10,129 nt of DNA, from assembly GCA_002070755.1 (NCBI GenBank), contig MWDY01000161.1:1-10129 (forward strand). Direction: 5' to 3'. Position 1 is the first letter of the stretch, and the number at the start of each line of letters is the position of its first letter. The DNA is from Spirochaetes bacterium ADurb.Bin110 (GTDB lineage: Bacteria > Spirochaetota > Spirochaetia > Treponematales > Rectinemataceae). The translations under genes were made by a program, and so were the position numbers. Shown piece by piece: positions 1 to 7,013 of the stretch. The notes beneath the pieces are model-generated. The model worked only from the letters and a program-made list of their open reading frames with translations. It did not search any database and was not told where the DNA came from.

Positions 1-13
1 ATGCTCAAAAAAC

Positions 14-41
14 ATTATACTAGGTTTCCCAGACCTGTCAA
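14..41 (-). promoter_or_regulatory. Consensus sigma-70 promoter firing leftwards out of the window
   Basis: Read on the minus strand, TTGACA (36-41) and TATAAT (14-19) are both perfect consensus hexamers, separated by 16 bp. The predicted transcription start is near position 7, so the transcript leaves the window at its left edge. It lies downstream of the HD hydrolase gene and on the same strand, so it should serve the next gene or RNA gene to the left. An imperfect dyad fills the spacer and is listed separately. Such a strong core promoter is often seen for stable RNAs or highly expressed genes, but the target cannot be seen here. Confidence 0.7.
22..36. repeat. Imperfect dyad inside the promoter spacer, possible operator
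   Basis: The 15 bp AGGTTTCCCAGACCT has 6 bp arms (AGGTTT and AGACCT) around a CCC centre, with one mismatched pair. It fills the -35/-10 spacer of the leftward promoter and touches the -35 hexamer. A symmetric site in that position is where a repressor, or a MerR-type regulator acting on the spacer, could bind. The symmetry is visible. Operator function is inference, and arms this short can arise by chance. Confidence 0.3.
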
Positions 42-198
42 GAAAAATTTGTCGTGTATCTATCGTATGTCTCTGCCAATTTGCTTCAGAATCGTTTGAG
101 GGCGGTTTTAAATAAGACTTCAATAAATTGAGATTCTATCAGATGATATTTCTTAGACTTCATAACATGGACTATAGGGCGCGGAACTTTACTTACTT

Positions 199-837
199 TT
201 ATGAGCCTCCAAGCATGGTTTGCAAGTATCTTCTTCGCGTGGCTACAAGTTCGATCAATTCGGCAAGCATTCGCTCATCTGCCCGCTTGGCAATGGGAAA
301 AATATATTGTTCTGTTTCATCGGTATATCGCCTTACGAATACATCATCCGTTACATAACCAAGACTGATCATGTTGGAAATACGATCCGCGCTCTTCAGC
401 ACTCTTGCGTGCGGCGTTCCGTAATCGCGAATTCTAATAAGAAACTCGGCCTTGTTCTCGACAGGCCGCCTTGTAACTTCAAGAACCAATTTATATACAT
501 CTATGGACTCGTCATCGATCGAAAGAATGGAATCCGGATTTGTTTCCGGAGCGTCTTCTAGTAGATCGTGGATTAGAGAAGCCTTCAAGAGCACAGAATC
601 GATATAGCCATAGTCGATGAGGATGGCCATCGTGTCCAGCTGATGCCTGAACATGTTGCCCCCGCTTCTCCTGGGTTTTCCAATTAGAGATGTCGCAAGC
701 TGAATATACGGCGCCAGATGCATGCGTTTGAGACGTAACATCGCCGTCTTGTTCATTGTCAGGCGCTCGGCACGAAGCGCTGGATTCAGCCTTATAATAG
801 GTATATCTACTTGAGGGCTACTCTCTTCCGGACTCAT
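199..837 (-). CDS. Stand-alone SpoT/MESH1-type HD hydrolase (probable small alarmone hydrolase)
   Basis: A 212 aa HD-superfamily protein whose residues match the (p)ppGpp hydrolase half of Rel/SpoT. Visible are R56-R57-S58-G59, His65, the H90-D91...E94-D95 block in IHDLLEDAPET, and D151 with N155 in KSADRISNM. This is the set known from Rel hydrolase domains (RKSG, H, HDxxED, ADRxxNM), with nearly the same spacing. No synthetase, TGS or ACT domain follows, so it is a hydrolase-only enzyme like MESH1 and bacterial SAHs (about 180 aa), here with roughly 30 extra N-terminal residues. The likely role is Mn2+-dependent removal of the 3'-pyrophosphate from ppGpp in the cytoplasm; another pyrophosphorylated nucleotide is possible. 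The start at 837 is supported by GAGGAG at 843-848, and the ATG overlaps the valS stop as ATGA (834-837), implying translational coupling. The fold is very likely; the substrate is inferred. Confidence 0.8.
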   Translation of the reverse strand: MSPEESSPQVDIPIIRLNPALRAERLTMNKTAMLRLKRMHLAPYIQLATSLIGKPRRSGGNMFRHQLDTMAILIDYGYIDSVLLKASLIHDLLEDAPETNPDSILSIDDESIDVYKLVLEVTRRPVENKAEFLIRIRDYGTPHARVLKSADRISNMISLGYVTDDVFVRRYTDETEQYIFPIAKRADERMLAELIELVATRRRYLQTMLGGS

Positions 838-3491
838 GAGAGCTCCTCTATATACAACTCGAGCTTTTCAGCCTTTGCCATGGATAGCGCTAGCTTTTCC
901 TTTTCTTTTTCTATGATATTGCTAGGCGCAGAGGAAAGGAATGTCTTATTGCCAAGTTTCGCCTTGAGCTTTTCGATGTATAACCTTTCTTTTTCGGCCT
1001 CTTTGGAGAGGCGATCAATCAGTCTTGCGATATCGAGAAGACCTCGAACCTGTACGTGGACAGTAAATCCATTGCCTACCAAGGAAATGCTCCCCTTCTC
1101 TGGCCCCTTAGCGATCGAAACCGAGGAAGCACCCGCCAATAGGCTTATGAGCTCGATATGACTCTGAATGAATCGGCCATGCGAGAAATTGCCATCAAAC
1201 TCAAGAGATAGAGGGATCGAGATCTCGGGTGCAATTTGAAACTCGCTTCTAAGTGTTCGCACTAATGTTACAATCTCTTGAAGCGCCTTGAATTGTAATT
1301 CTATTTCGGGCGATTCTAGACCCTTTGTCCATTCAGGATAGGATGCAACGATTAGGCGTCCTATGGCATTTGGCAGCATGCCATAAATTTCTTCGGTTAC
1401 AAAGGGAAGAAATGGATGCAAAAGCCTGAGCGATTCTTCCAGCACCCTGAGGAGCATTGTAGTAGAGCGATCTTTCTCTGATTCGCTTCCCGATTTAGTC
1501 GACAGCTTCGAAGCTTCGATATACCAATCGCAGAAGTCATTCCAAAAATAGGAATAGACTGCCTGGGCGGCGTCATTGAAGCGCCAGGATTCGAAAGCCT
1601 GACTGGCTGTTTTCGCGGCTTCATTCAGCCTATGCAAAATCCATCGATCGGTGTCGCTATAGGCAAGAGCATGTTCTTCAAGAAGAGTACGGCCTTCGAG
1701 ATTCATAAGGATATAGCGCGAGGCATTCCATACCTTATTTGCGAATTTGCTGCCTAATTTGAAGCTTTCTTTATCGAGGAGAATATCCTGGCCAGCAGCG
1801 CAATTATAAGCTAGGGTAAATTTTAGGGCATCTGCGCCATATTCTTCGACTATATCGAGTGGATCGATGCCATTCCCGAGGCTTTTGGACATCTTGCGGC
1901 CATGCTTATCTCGGATTAGACCATGAATGTAGACTTCCTTGAAGGGGCTCTGCCCTGTAAATTCCATGCCAGCCATGATCATCCTAGCCACCCAGAAAAA
2001 TATAATGTCGTATCCAGTTACCAAGGCGCTTGTAGGGTAGAAATATCTAAGGTCTTCTGTATCCTCAGGCCAGCCAAGCGTACTGAAGGGCCAAAGCCAA
2101 CTTGAAAACCATGTGTCTAGGACATCTTCATCCTGATAGATGTTGCTGGAACCACAGTGCGTGCAAACCGCTGGATCTTCGCGGCAGACCATCATAGCGC
2201 CGCAATCGATGCAATAGAATACTGGAATGCGGTGCCCCCACCAAAGCTGGCGAGAAATACACCAGTCGCGAATATTTTCGAGCCAATGGCGATAGGTGTG
2301 CTCCCACTTTTTCGGGAAAAAGACAACTTCCCCATCCTGCCAAGCCTTTAGGGCTTTATTGGCGAGGGGTTTCATTCTAACAAACCACTGCCTCGATAGA
2401 TATGGTTCAATAGCGCTATGGCATCTGTAGCAGTGACCGATCGCATGCACGATTTTTTCTTCGCTTTTTAGAAGACCTTGTGCTTCGAGGTCTTCAAGCA
2501 CTGCTTTGCGGGCATCGAGTACATTTAGGCCGCGATATTTCTCGGGCACGGCCTCCGATAGTGTCGCATCCGGATTGAGAATATTGATTCTCTCGAGTCC
2601 ATGTCGCTGGCCTACAAGAAAATCGTTCGGATCATGGGCTGGTGTTATTTTAACGAGACCTGTGCCGAATTCTGGGTCCACATAGCTGTCTTCGATTATG
2701 GGGATTATGCGCTCCGCAAGGGGCAAATGAACTTTCTTGCCAATGATAGCATGATAGCGCTTGTCGTCTGGATGAGCTGCAACGGCGGTATCGCCTAGCA
2801 GTGTCTCTGGACGAGAAGTCGCAATTTCGATCTTGCCATTCGGGCACTCTGGACAAGGGCCATCTACAAGTTCGTACCAGATATGCCATAGAGAACCTGG
2901 TTCATCCTCGTGTTCAACCTCGTCATCCGAAAGAGCAGTACCGCAGGATGGACACCAGTTTACAAGGTATTCGCCGCGATATATCAGATCTCTTTCGTAG
3001 AGCGTCACAAAGACTTCTCGGACAGCTTTCGACAATCCTTCATCCAGAGTAAATCTTTCCCTGCTCCAGTCGAGACTGGATCCAATTCTAGCAAGTTGAT
3101 TATCGATGAAGGCGCGATGCTCTCTCGCAACTTTCCATGTCTCTTCGATGAAGGCTTCACGTCCCATTGTCTCGCGGTCTCGTCCTTCTTTGCGAAGTTT
3201 GCGTTCCACTACGTTCTGGGTTGCTATGCCTGCATGATCTGTACCAGGCAGCCAGAGTGTCGGAATTCCTTTCATGCGACGATACCTAATCTGGATATCC
3301 TGGAGGCAGTTATCCAGTGCATGCCCTAAATGTAGGGCACCTGTTACATTGGGAGGAGGAATTACAATGGTAAAGGGCTTCTTATTCATGTCTATCTTAG
3401 GCCGAAAATGGCCCTCGCGCCTCCACATTTCGTAGATGCGCTCTTCGAACGATTTGGGGTCGTAAGCTTTTGCAAGCTCGACTGATTTCAT
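834..3491 (-). CDS. valS: Valyl-tRNA synthetase (class I)
   Basis: A full-length 885 aa ValRS (bacterial enzymes are about 860-950 aa) that charges tRNA-Val with valine in the cytoplasm. In order it shows the HIGH motif as HLGH (54-57) after PPPNVTGA; a zinc-site CPSC pair (180-183); the CP1 editing domain with ATSRPETLLGDTAV (224-237) and GTGLVKITPAHDPND (276-290), which hydrolyses mischarged Thr-tRNA; CYRC (354-357) before the conserved IEPYLSRQWFV; CIDC and CTHC pairs (427-430, 443-446) before DTWFSSWLWP; KMSKS (533-537); an anticodon-binding helical domain; and the C-terminal coiled-coil arm typical of ValRS (about 825-885). An additional CPEC pair sits at 213-216. The start is fixed by GGAGGAG just upstream. 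It is first in a two-gene operon, with its stop overlapping the HD hydrolase ATG. No T-box leader is present. Identification is secure. Confidence 0.98.
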   Translation of the reverse strand: MKSVELAKAYDPKSFEERIYEMWRREGHFRPKIDMNKKPFTIVIPPPNVTGALHLGHALDNCLQDIQIRYRRMKGIPTLWLPGTDHAGIATQNVVERKLRKEGRDRETMGREAFIEETWKVAREHRAFIDNQLARIGSSLDWSRERFTLDEGLSKAVREVFVTLYERDLIYRGEYLVNWCPSCGTALSDDEVEHEDEPGSLWHIWYELVDGPCPECPNGKIEIATSRPETLLGDTAVAAHPDDKRYHAIIGKKVHLPLAERIIPIIEDSYVDPEFGTGLVKITPAHDPNDFLVGQRHGLERINILNPDATLSEAVPEKYRGLNVLDARKAVLEDLEAQGLLKSEEKIVHAIGHCYRCHSAIEPYLSRQWFVRMKPLANKALKAWQDGEVVFFPKKWEHTYRHWLENIRDWCISRQLWWGHRIPVFYCIDCGAMMVCREDPAVCTHCGSSNIYQDEDVLDTWFSSWLWPFSTLGWPEDTEDLRYFYPTSALVTGYDIIFFWVARMIMAGMEFTGQSPFKEVYIHGLIRDKHGRKMSKSLGNGIDPLDIVEEYGADALKFTLAYNCAAGQDILLDKESFKLGSKFANKVWNASRYILMNLEGRTLLEEHALAYSDTDRWILHRLNEAAKTASQAFESWRFNDAAQAVYSYFWNDFCDWYIEASKLSTKSGSESEKDRSTTMLLRVLEESLRLLHPFLPFVTEEIYGMLPNAIGRLIVASYPEWTKGLESPEIELQFKALQEIVTLVRTLRSEFQIAPEISIPLSLEFDGNFSHGRFIQSHIELISLLAGASSVSIAKGPEKGSISLVGNGFTVHVQVRGLLDIARLIDRLSKEAEKERLYIEKLKAKLGNKTFLSSAPSNIIEKEKEKLALSMAKAEKLELYIEELS
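843..848 (-). promoter_or_regulatory. Shine-Dalgarno of the HD hydrolase gene, inside the valS 3' end
   Basis: GAGGAG on the minus strand lies 5 nt before the ATG at 837 and within the last codons of valS. It fixes the HD-gene start and shows that the gene can initiate translation itself as well as through coupling with valS. Confidence 0.7.
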
Positions 3492-3494
3492 GCT

Positions 3495-3501
3495 CTCCTC
3501 C
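3495..3501 (-). promoter_or_regulatory. Shine-Dalgarno of valS
   Basis: GGAGGAG read on the minus strand, with its GGAGG core 5 nt from the ATG at 3491. It is one of the strongest Shine-Dalgarno sequences in the window and supports the chosen valS start. Confidence 0.85.
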
Positions 3502-3520
3502 GCATTGCCCTTATTCCAGC

Positions 3521-3550
3521 ATTATATGATGGAATGACTGAAGTGCACAA
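3521..3550 (-). promoter_or_regulatory. Probable valS promoter
   Basis: On the minus strand a perfect TATAAT (3521-3526) lies 18 bp downstream of TTGTGC (3545-3550), which matches TTGACA only in its first three bases. The predicted start near 3514 gives a 5' leader of about 23 nt containing the strong Shine-Dalgarno. Such a short leader leaves no room for a T-box or other tRNA-sensing riboswitch. Confidence 0.55.
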
Positions 3551-3606
3551 AAGAATACCGCAAAACCAAGGCCGCTTGTAAGGGGGCAAAATGATTTTTC
3601 GACCTC

Positions 3607-3635
3607 TTTTCAACGCCATATTTCTGTAGCATAAT
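3607..3635 (+). promoter_or_regulatory. Promoter of the acyl-CoA synthetase gene, leaderless geometry
   Basis: TTTTCA (3607-3612) and CATAAT (3630-3635) are separated by 17 bp. The A of the ATG at 3643 lies 8 nt after the end of the -10, where transcription would be expected to begin. No Shine-Dalgarno is present between the -10 and the ATG, and the -10 itself occupies the usual ribosome-binding position. The promoter points away from the valS promoter, so 3492-3642 is a divergent control region. Confidence 0.55.
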
Positions 3636-3642
3636 AGTCATC

Positions 3643-5346
3643 ATGAGAGAAATAGAACCCTGGAAATTCCTCGATGAATATCGAGGTCGTGTTTTTGCCG
3701 AAAGATGGCCTACTATTCCACAGCTATTCGATATCACCACTGATCGCTTCCCCGATAGACCGTGCTTTACGATATACAGCCCTCAGAGAGTGAGCCTGAA
3801 TTATAGCGAAACTCATGAAATCATTCTGAAAGTCGCTTCATATCTCGCTTCGATTGGCTTTGGACCGAATAGTCATATAGCGGTGACAGGCAAAAACTGC
3901 CCAGAATGGGGTATTGCATATATTGCAGTTCTCTATACTGGTGCGATAGTTGTTCCAATAGACTATCAGCTATCTACACAAGATATTACAATGCTGATGC
4001 ATGCTGGCGATGTAACGGCAGCTTTTGTCGACGAAGAGAAATACGAAGAAATCCAAAGAGACTCTGCAGGGATGCCTTGTTTCAGCTTGGCCAGGGGTGT
4101 GGGAACCTTTATCTATGATTTGGAGCCACCGGCGGGTTTCGTTTTTACTCCTCCTCAAGTTCCGACGCAGAGCACCGCAGCCATTCTTTTCACCTCAGGC
4201 ACAACTGGCGATCCCAAGGGAGTCATGCTTAGCCATGAGAACCTTGTCTCTGACTGTTTCTTGGCTCAAGCAAACCTGAATATCTTCGGACAGGATATAT
4301 TCTATGCGCTCTTACCAATCCATCATTCATACACGATGCTGGCAGTCTTCATCGAGTCTTTTTCGGTCGGGGCGGAGACTGTTTTTGGCAAGCGCATGGT
4401 AGTCAAACAGATTCTCTCCGATCTCAAAGAAGCTAAGATCACCATGTTCCTCGGAGTGCCAATGCTCTTCAATAAGCTCCTAGCAGGTATTCTGAAGGGG
4501 ATCAAGGAAAAAGGAGCGCTAGCTTATGGCCTTATTAGGGCTTTGATGGCAATCTCGGGCTTTATAAAGAAGACTTTTGGTGTAAATCCTGGAAGAACTT
4601 TCTTTGGTTCTATTCTCGAAAAAGCAAGCCTTTCTTCGATTCGCATTTGCATCTCCGGAGGCGGCCCTCTCGATCCAAAGGTATTCAGGCAGTACAACCA
4701 GCTCGGTATAGACTTCGTCCAAGGCTATGGCCTTACCGAGACCTCGCCAATCCTCACTCTCAATCCAGTCGAACATTATAAAGAGACATCGGTCGGGAAA
4801 GTGCTCCCAGAAGTAGAGATGATCATCGACAATCCCAACGAGGATGGTATCGGCGAAATCGTGGTCCGCGGTCCAATGGTAATGCAAGGGTATTACAAGA
4901 TGCCCGAAGAAACGGCAGAAGTCCTTTCGCCAGACGGTTGGCTGCGGACTGGCGATGTCGGAAAACTAGACGATGAGAACTATCTATATCTTGCAGGCAG
5001 AATAAAGAATGTAATTGTCACCGAAGGCGGCAAGAACGTCTACCCAGAGGAAATCGAAAACGAGTTCCAACTCTATGACGAAATCGACCAAATCCTTGTA
5101 CGAGGCTATATACCTGAAGGGAAGACAGTAGCCGAAGAAATCGAAAGCCTCATATACCCAAACCAGGACTGGATTTCGCAGAATCACCTTTCGCATGAGC
5201 AGGTCGAAGCGCGGGTTCATGACATCGTAACCGAAGTAAATCAAAGACTGCGCTCCTATGAGAAGATCACGCGGATTCATATTCTCAAAGAACCGCTCGA
5301 GATGACCACTACACAGAAGCTCAAGCGACATAGTGCAAAGGTATAG
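3643..5346 (+). CDS. AMP-forming long-chain acyl-CoA synthetase (ANL superfamily)
   Basis: A 567 aa adenylate-forming enzyme that activates a carboxylic acid, most likely a fatty acid, to acyl-AMP and then acyl-CoA. Visible core motifs are the P-loop TSGTTGDPKG (184-193), GYGLTET (361-367), GWLRTGDVG with the ribose-binding Asp438 (432-440), the hinge region GRIKNVIVTEGGKNVYPEEIE (452-472), and a C-terminal TTTQKLKR segment with the probable catalytic Lys559. Length and spacing fit bacterial FadD-like enzymes, and there is no carrier-protein domain to suggest a nonribosomal synthetase module. The first conserved block (WPTIPQLFDITTDRFPDRP, 22-40) is close to the N-terminus, which supports the ATG at 3643; no earlier in-frame start fits and no Shine-Dalgarno is present. 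It is transcribed alone or with the downstream tatD gene, 119 bp away. Acyl chain length cannot be read from sequence; a role in phospholipid acylation or fatty-acid salvage is inferred. Confidence 0.93.
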   Translation: MREIEPWKFLDEYRGRVFAERWPTIPQLFDITTDRFPDRPCFTIYSPQRVSLNYSETHEIILKVASYLASIGFGPNSHIAVTGKNCPEWGIAYIAVLYTGAIVVPIDYQLSTQDITMLMHAGDVTAAFVDEEKYEEIQRDSAGMPCFSLARGVGTFIYDLEPPAGFVFTPPQVPTQSTAAILFTSGTTGDPKGVMLSHENLVSDCFLAQANLNIFGQDIFYALLPIHHSYTMLAVFIESFSVGAETVFGKRMVVKQILSDLKEAKITMFLGVPMLFNKLLAGILKGIKEKGALAYGLIRALMAISGFIKKTFGVNPGRTFFGSILEKASLSSIRICISGGGPLDPKVFRQYNQLGIDFVQGYGLTETSPILTLNPVEHYKETSVGKVLPEVEMIIDNPNEDGIGEIVVRGPMVMQGYYKMPEETAEVLSPDGWLRTGDVGKLDDENYLYLAGRIKNVIVTEGGKNVYPEEIENEFQLYDEIDQILVRGYIPEGKTVAEEIESLIYPNQDWISQNHLSHEQVEARVHDIVTEVNQRLRSYEKITRIHILKEPLEMTTTQKLKRHSAKV

Positions 5347-5430
5347 GAAGCTCGGCTTTAGCGGCCAAGATTTTGCTGATTGGAATATTTGCTAATCCTA
5401 TCGAGTATGGTCTATAAGATGTTGCAGACA

Positions 5431-5459
5431 TTGACCAGCCTGTTTCTCAGCTGCACAAT
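5431..5459 (+). promoter_or_regulatory. Promoter of the tatD gene, leaderless geometry
   Basis: TTGACC (5431-5436, five of six consensus bases) and CACAAT (5454-5459, four of six) are separated by 17 bp. With six bases between the -10 and the start site, transcription would begin exactly at the A of the ATG at 5466. No Shine-Dalgarno is present in the 20 nt before that ATG. The rest of the 5347-5465 gap shows no clear terminator hairpin. Confidence 0.5.
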
Positions 5460-5465
5460 GTCGTT

Positions 5466-6242
5466 ATGTACTGCGATGCTCATTTGCATTTGATAGACTT
5501 AGAGAGATATGAGCCTGACTTTGCCCTCAGAGCCTTGCCATATGATTGGCGAGGCTCAGTCGTATGTCATGACCCTGAAGAATTTTTGCGAAGCGAGGCC
5601 TTGCGTCTTAAGCTGCCTTTTACGATTGCGGGATTTGGAATTCATCCTCAAGAACCGGATATGCAGCATGCCGAGTTTCTCAGCAGGCTATGCGAGCAAC
5701 GAAAAATCGATTTCATAGGAGAAGCAGGCTTCGATTTCTTTGGCGATGGACCGTTGCGGTCAAGAAGCACTGATGCCATGCACTTGCAGCTCGAAGCTTT
5801 TCTTTTTCAGGTTCATCTGGCATCTCATGCCCGACTTCCGCTTGTAATTCACATTAGAAAGGCGACAGATGTCATTATGGCGCATAGCCGCGAGCTTAAG
5901 CGCTTGCCTTCTATCATCTTCCATTGCTGGCCAGGAAGGCTCGAGGAAGCTCAGATGATTTTGAAAAAAGGAATAAACGCCTATTTCTCCTTCGGTACGC
6001 CATTATTGAGGGATTCGAGACATGCAATCGAGTCCTTGATGGGTCTTCCTGTTTCTAGGATTCTCTCTGAGACGGATGCTCCCTGGCAACCGCCTCACGG
6101 GGCTGAATATACAAGTATGAATCATATTGTCGATGTCGTCGAAAAAATGGCCTCTGTACTCAATATAAGCCTTGAAGCTCTGAAACATGAACTCGCTTTG
6201 AATTTTGCAGCGGCATATCTTCTAGAAAGCTCCAAAATCTAG
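5466..6242 (+). CDS. TatD-family metal-dependent hydrolase
   Basis: A 258 aa TIM-barrel enzyme of the TatD family (typically about 260 aa). Metal-site residues are all in place: H6 and H8 in DAHLH, His60 in GFGIHP, Glu86 in GEAGFD, His129 in VIHIRKA, His153 in FHCWPG, and Asp204 in SETDAP. Family members are Mg/Mn-dependent 3'-5' exonucleases or DNases, and some are D-aminoacyl-tRNA deacylases; which activity this one has cannot be decided. The ATG at 5466 is the only sensible start, because the HxH motif begins at residue 6 as usual and no upstream in-frame start exists. No Shine-Dalgarno is visible. It probably leads a two-gene unit with the TcdA-like gene 18 bp downstream. A strict ortholog assignment (tatD, ycfH or yjjV type) is not claimed. 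Confidence 0.9.
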   Translation: MYCDAHLHLIDLERYEPDFALRALPYDWRGSVVCHDPEEFLRSEALRLKLPFTIAGFGIHPQEPDMQHAEFLSRLCEQRKIDFIGEAGFDFFGDGPLRSRSTDAMHLQLEAFLFQVHLASHARLPLVIHIRKATDVIMAHSRELKRLPSIIFHCWPGRLEEAQMILKKGINAYFSFGTPLLRDSRHAIESLMGLPVSRILSETDAPWQPPHGAEYTSMNHIVDVVEKMASVLNISLEALKHELALNFAAAYLLESSKI

Positions 6243-6248
6243 CAGAAT

Positions 6249-6252
6249 GGAG
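6249..6252 (+). promoter_or_regulatory. Shine-Dalgarno of the TcdA-like gene
   Basis: GGAG lies 8 nt before the ATG at 6261, inside the 18 bp gap after the tatD stop. It supports this start and translation from a shared mRNA. Confidence 0.5.
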
Positions 6253-6260
6253 CAAGATAT

Positions 6261-7013
6261 ATGGCAGAGCCCGTAGAAAAAATCAGTCCCTCTCAAAGAA
6301 CCGAAGGATCATTTCTTGATAGGACGAGAATAATCGCGGGCGATGAAGGACTTGCTAGACTTGCCGATGCAAGAGTGGCGATCTATGGGCTTGGCGGTGT
6401 CGGAGCTGCCTGTGCACTGGATCTCGTTCGCGCTGGAGTTGGTTATCTCCATGTCATAGATTATGACATTGTAGAGTATTCAAACCTCAATAGGCTCGCC
6501 TTTGGCTATAATAGATATGCTGGGTTAGCCAAGACAGAGGCATTCACCGATGCAGCCAGAGAAATCAATCCTGCAATCCAAATCGTGAGTGAAAAATCAT
6601 TTTTCTCAGCCGAATCTGCAGCACAAATAGTTGCTCGCGAGTGCAGTTTTCATGCAGATTGCATTGATTCGCTTAGCCCCAAGGTGAATCTTATAGCCTC
6701 GCTATACATGGAGCACTTAGCTTTCATATCGAGCATGGGGACTGCAGGCAGAATAATGCCTGAGTCGCTTAGGCTTGGCAAAATGCAAGAGGTGAAAGGC
6801 TGTCCTCTTGCACGCGCAGTGCGTCAGCGACTCGGCAAAAGGGCGATTCCTCTCGATTTTCCTGTAGTATGGTCGGACGAACCTCCTACTAAGCCGTTCT
6901 ATTTAGAAGGAAAGCGCGGCATTCAGGGTTCGATGCCTTTTGTCCCCCAGACTGCTGGCCATATCATGGCTTCTTGGATTGTGAGGACAATCTTGAAGAA
7001 ACAGTCTCTCTGA
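6261..7013 (+). CDS. tcdA: TcdA-like tRNA threonylcarbamoyladenosine dehydratase (ThiF/E1 superfamily)
   Basis: A 250 aa E1-like ATP-binding protein (E. coli TcdA is about 268 aa). Seen in order are an N-terminal region with Arg24; the nucleotide loop GLGGVGAA (43-50); DYDIVEYSNLNR (67-78), matching the conserved acidic and N..NR block; Lys91; DCIDSLSPK (133-141); SSMGTAGR (157-164); and CPLARAVRQRL (181-191), which matches the DPLARxxRxxL element distinctive of TcdA. The C-terminal FVPQTAGHIMASWIVRTILKK matches the TcdA tail, including its hydrophobic helix. No zinc-binding CxxC pairs are present, which argues against MoeB/ThiF. The known TcdA reaction is ATP-dependent dehydration of t6A37 to cyclic t6A on ANN-decoding tRNAs. 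It follows tatD by 18 bp. Its partners (CsdE or other sulfur carriers) are not in the window. Subfamily assignment is by recall of motifs, not alignment. Confidence 0.85.
   Translation: MAEPVEKISPSQRTEGSFLDRTRIIAGDEGLARLADARVAIYGLGGVGAACALDLVRAGVGYLHVIDYDIVEYSNLNRLAFGYNRYAGLAKTEAFTDAAREINPAIQIVSEKSFFSAESAAQIVARECSFHADCIDSLSPKVNLIASLYMEHLAFISSMGTAGRIMPESLRLGKMQEVKGCPLARAVRQRLGKRAIPLDFPVVWSDEPPTKPFYLEGKRGIQGSMPFVPQTAGHIMASWIVRTILKKQSL

Larger units (their letters stand above)
1..198. other. Noncoding stretch downstream of the HD hydrolase gene
   Basis: Apart from the leftward promoter at 14-41, I see nothing here that I would call a gene. Short open frames exist (1-99 plus, 86-163 minus) but have no ribosome binding site. 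I see no clear GC-rich hairpin with a U-tract that would end the valS-HD transcript, so termination may be Rho-dependent or occur elsewhere. Confidence 0.5.

Noticed and set aside
1..99. 32-codon open frame on the plus strand starting at base 1
   Set aside because: Its beginning overlaps the leftward consensus promoter, and no upstream sequence is available to show a ribosome binding site.
86..163. 25-codon basic small open frame on the minus strand
   Set aside because: There is no Shine-Dalgarno, no dedicated promoter and no recognisable peptide; a frame this short is expected by chance.
2910..3329. 139-codon open frame on the plus strand
   Set aside because: It lies wholly antisense to valS over conserved ValRS motifs, has no Shine-Dalgarno, and its product (Ser/Phe/Ile/Cys-rich) looks like a reverse-frame shadow.
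3492..3642. T-box or other tRNA-sensing leader upstream of valS
   Set aside because: The promoter leaves only about 23 nt of leader, and there is no T-box core, specifier loop or terminator hairpin.
4519..5331. Two minus-strand open frames of 122 and 115 codons
   Set aside because: Both are antisense to conserved motifs of the acyl-CoA synthetase, with no initiation signals and no recognisable protein.
5347..5430. Rho-independent terminator after the acyl-CoA synthetase
   Set aside because: Only 4 bp stems such as CCAA/TTGG with long loops are present, with no GC-rich stem and no following T-run.
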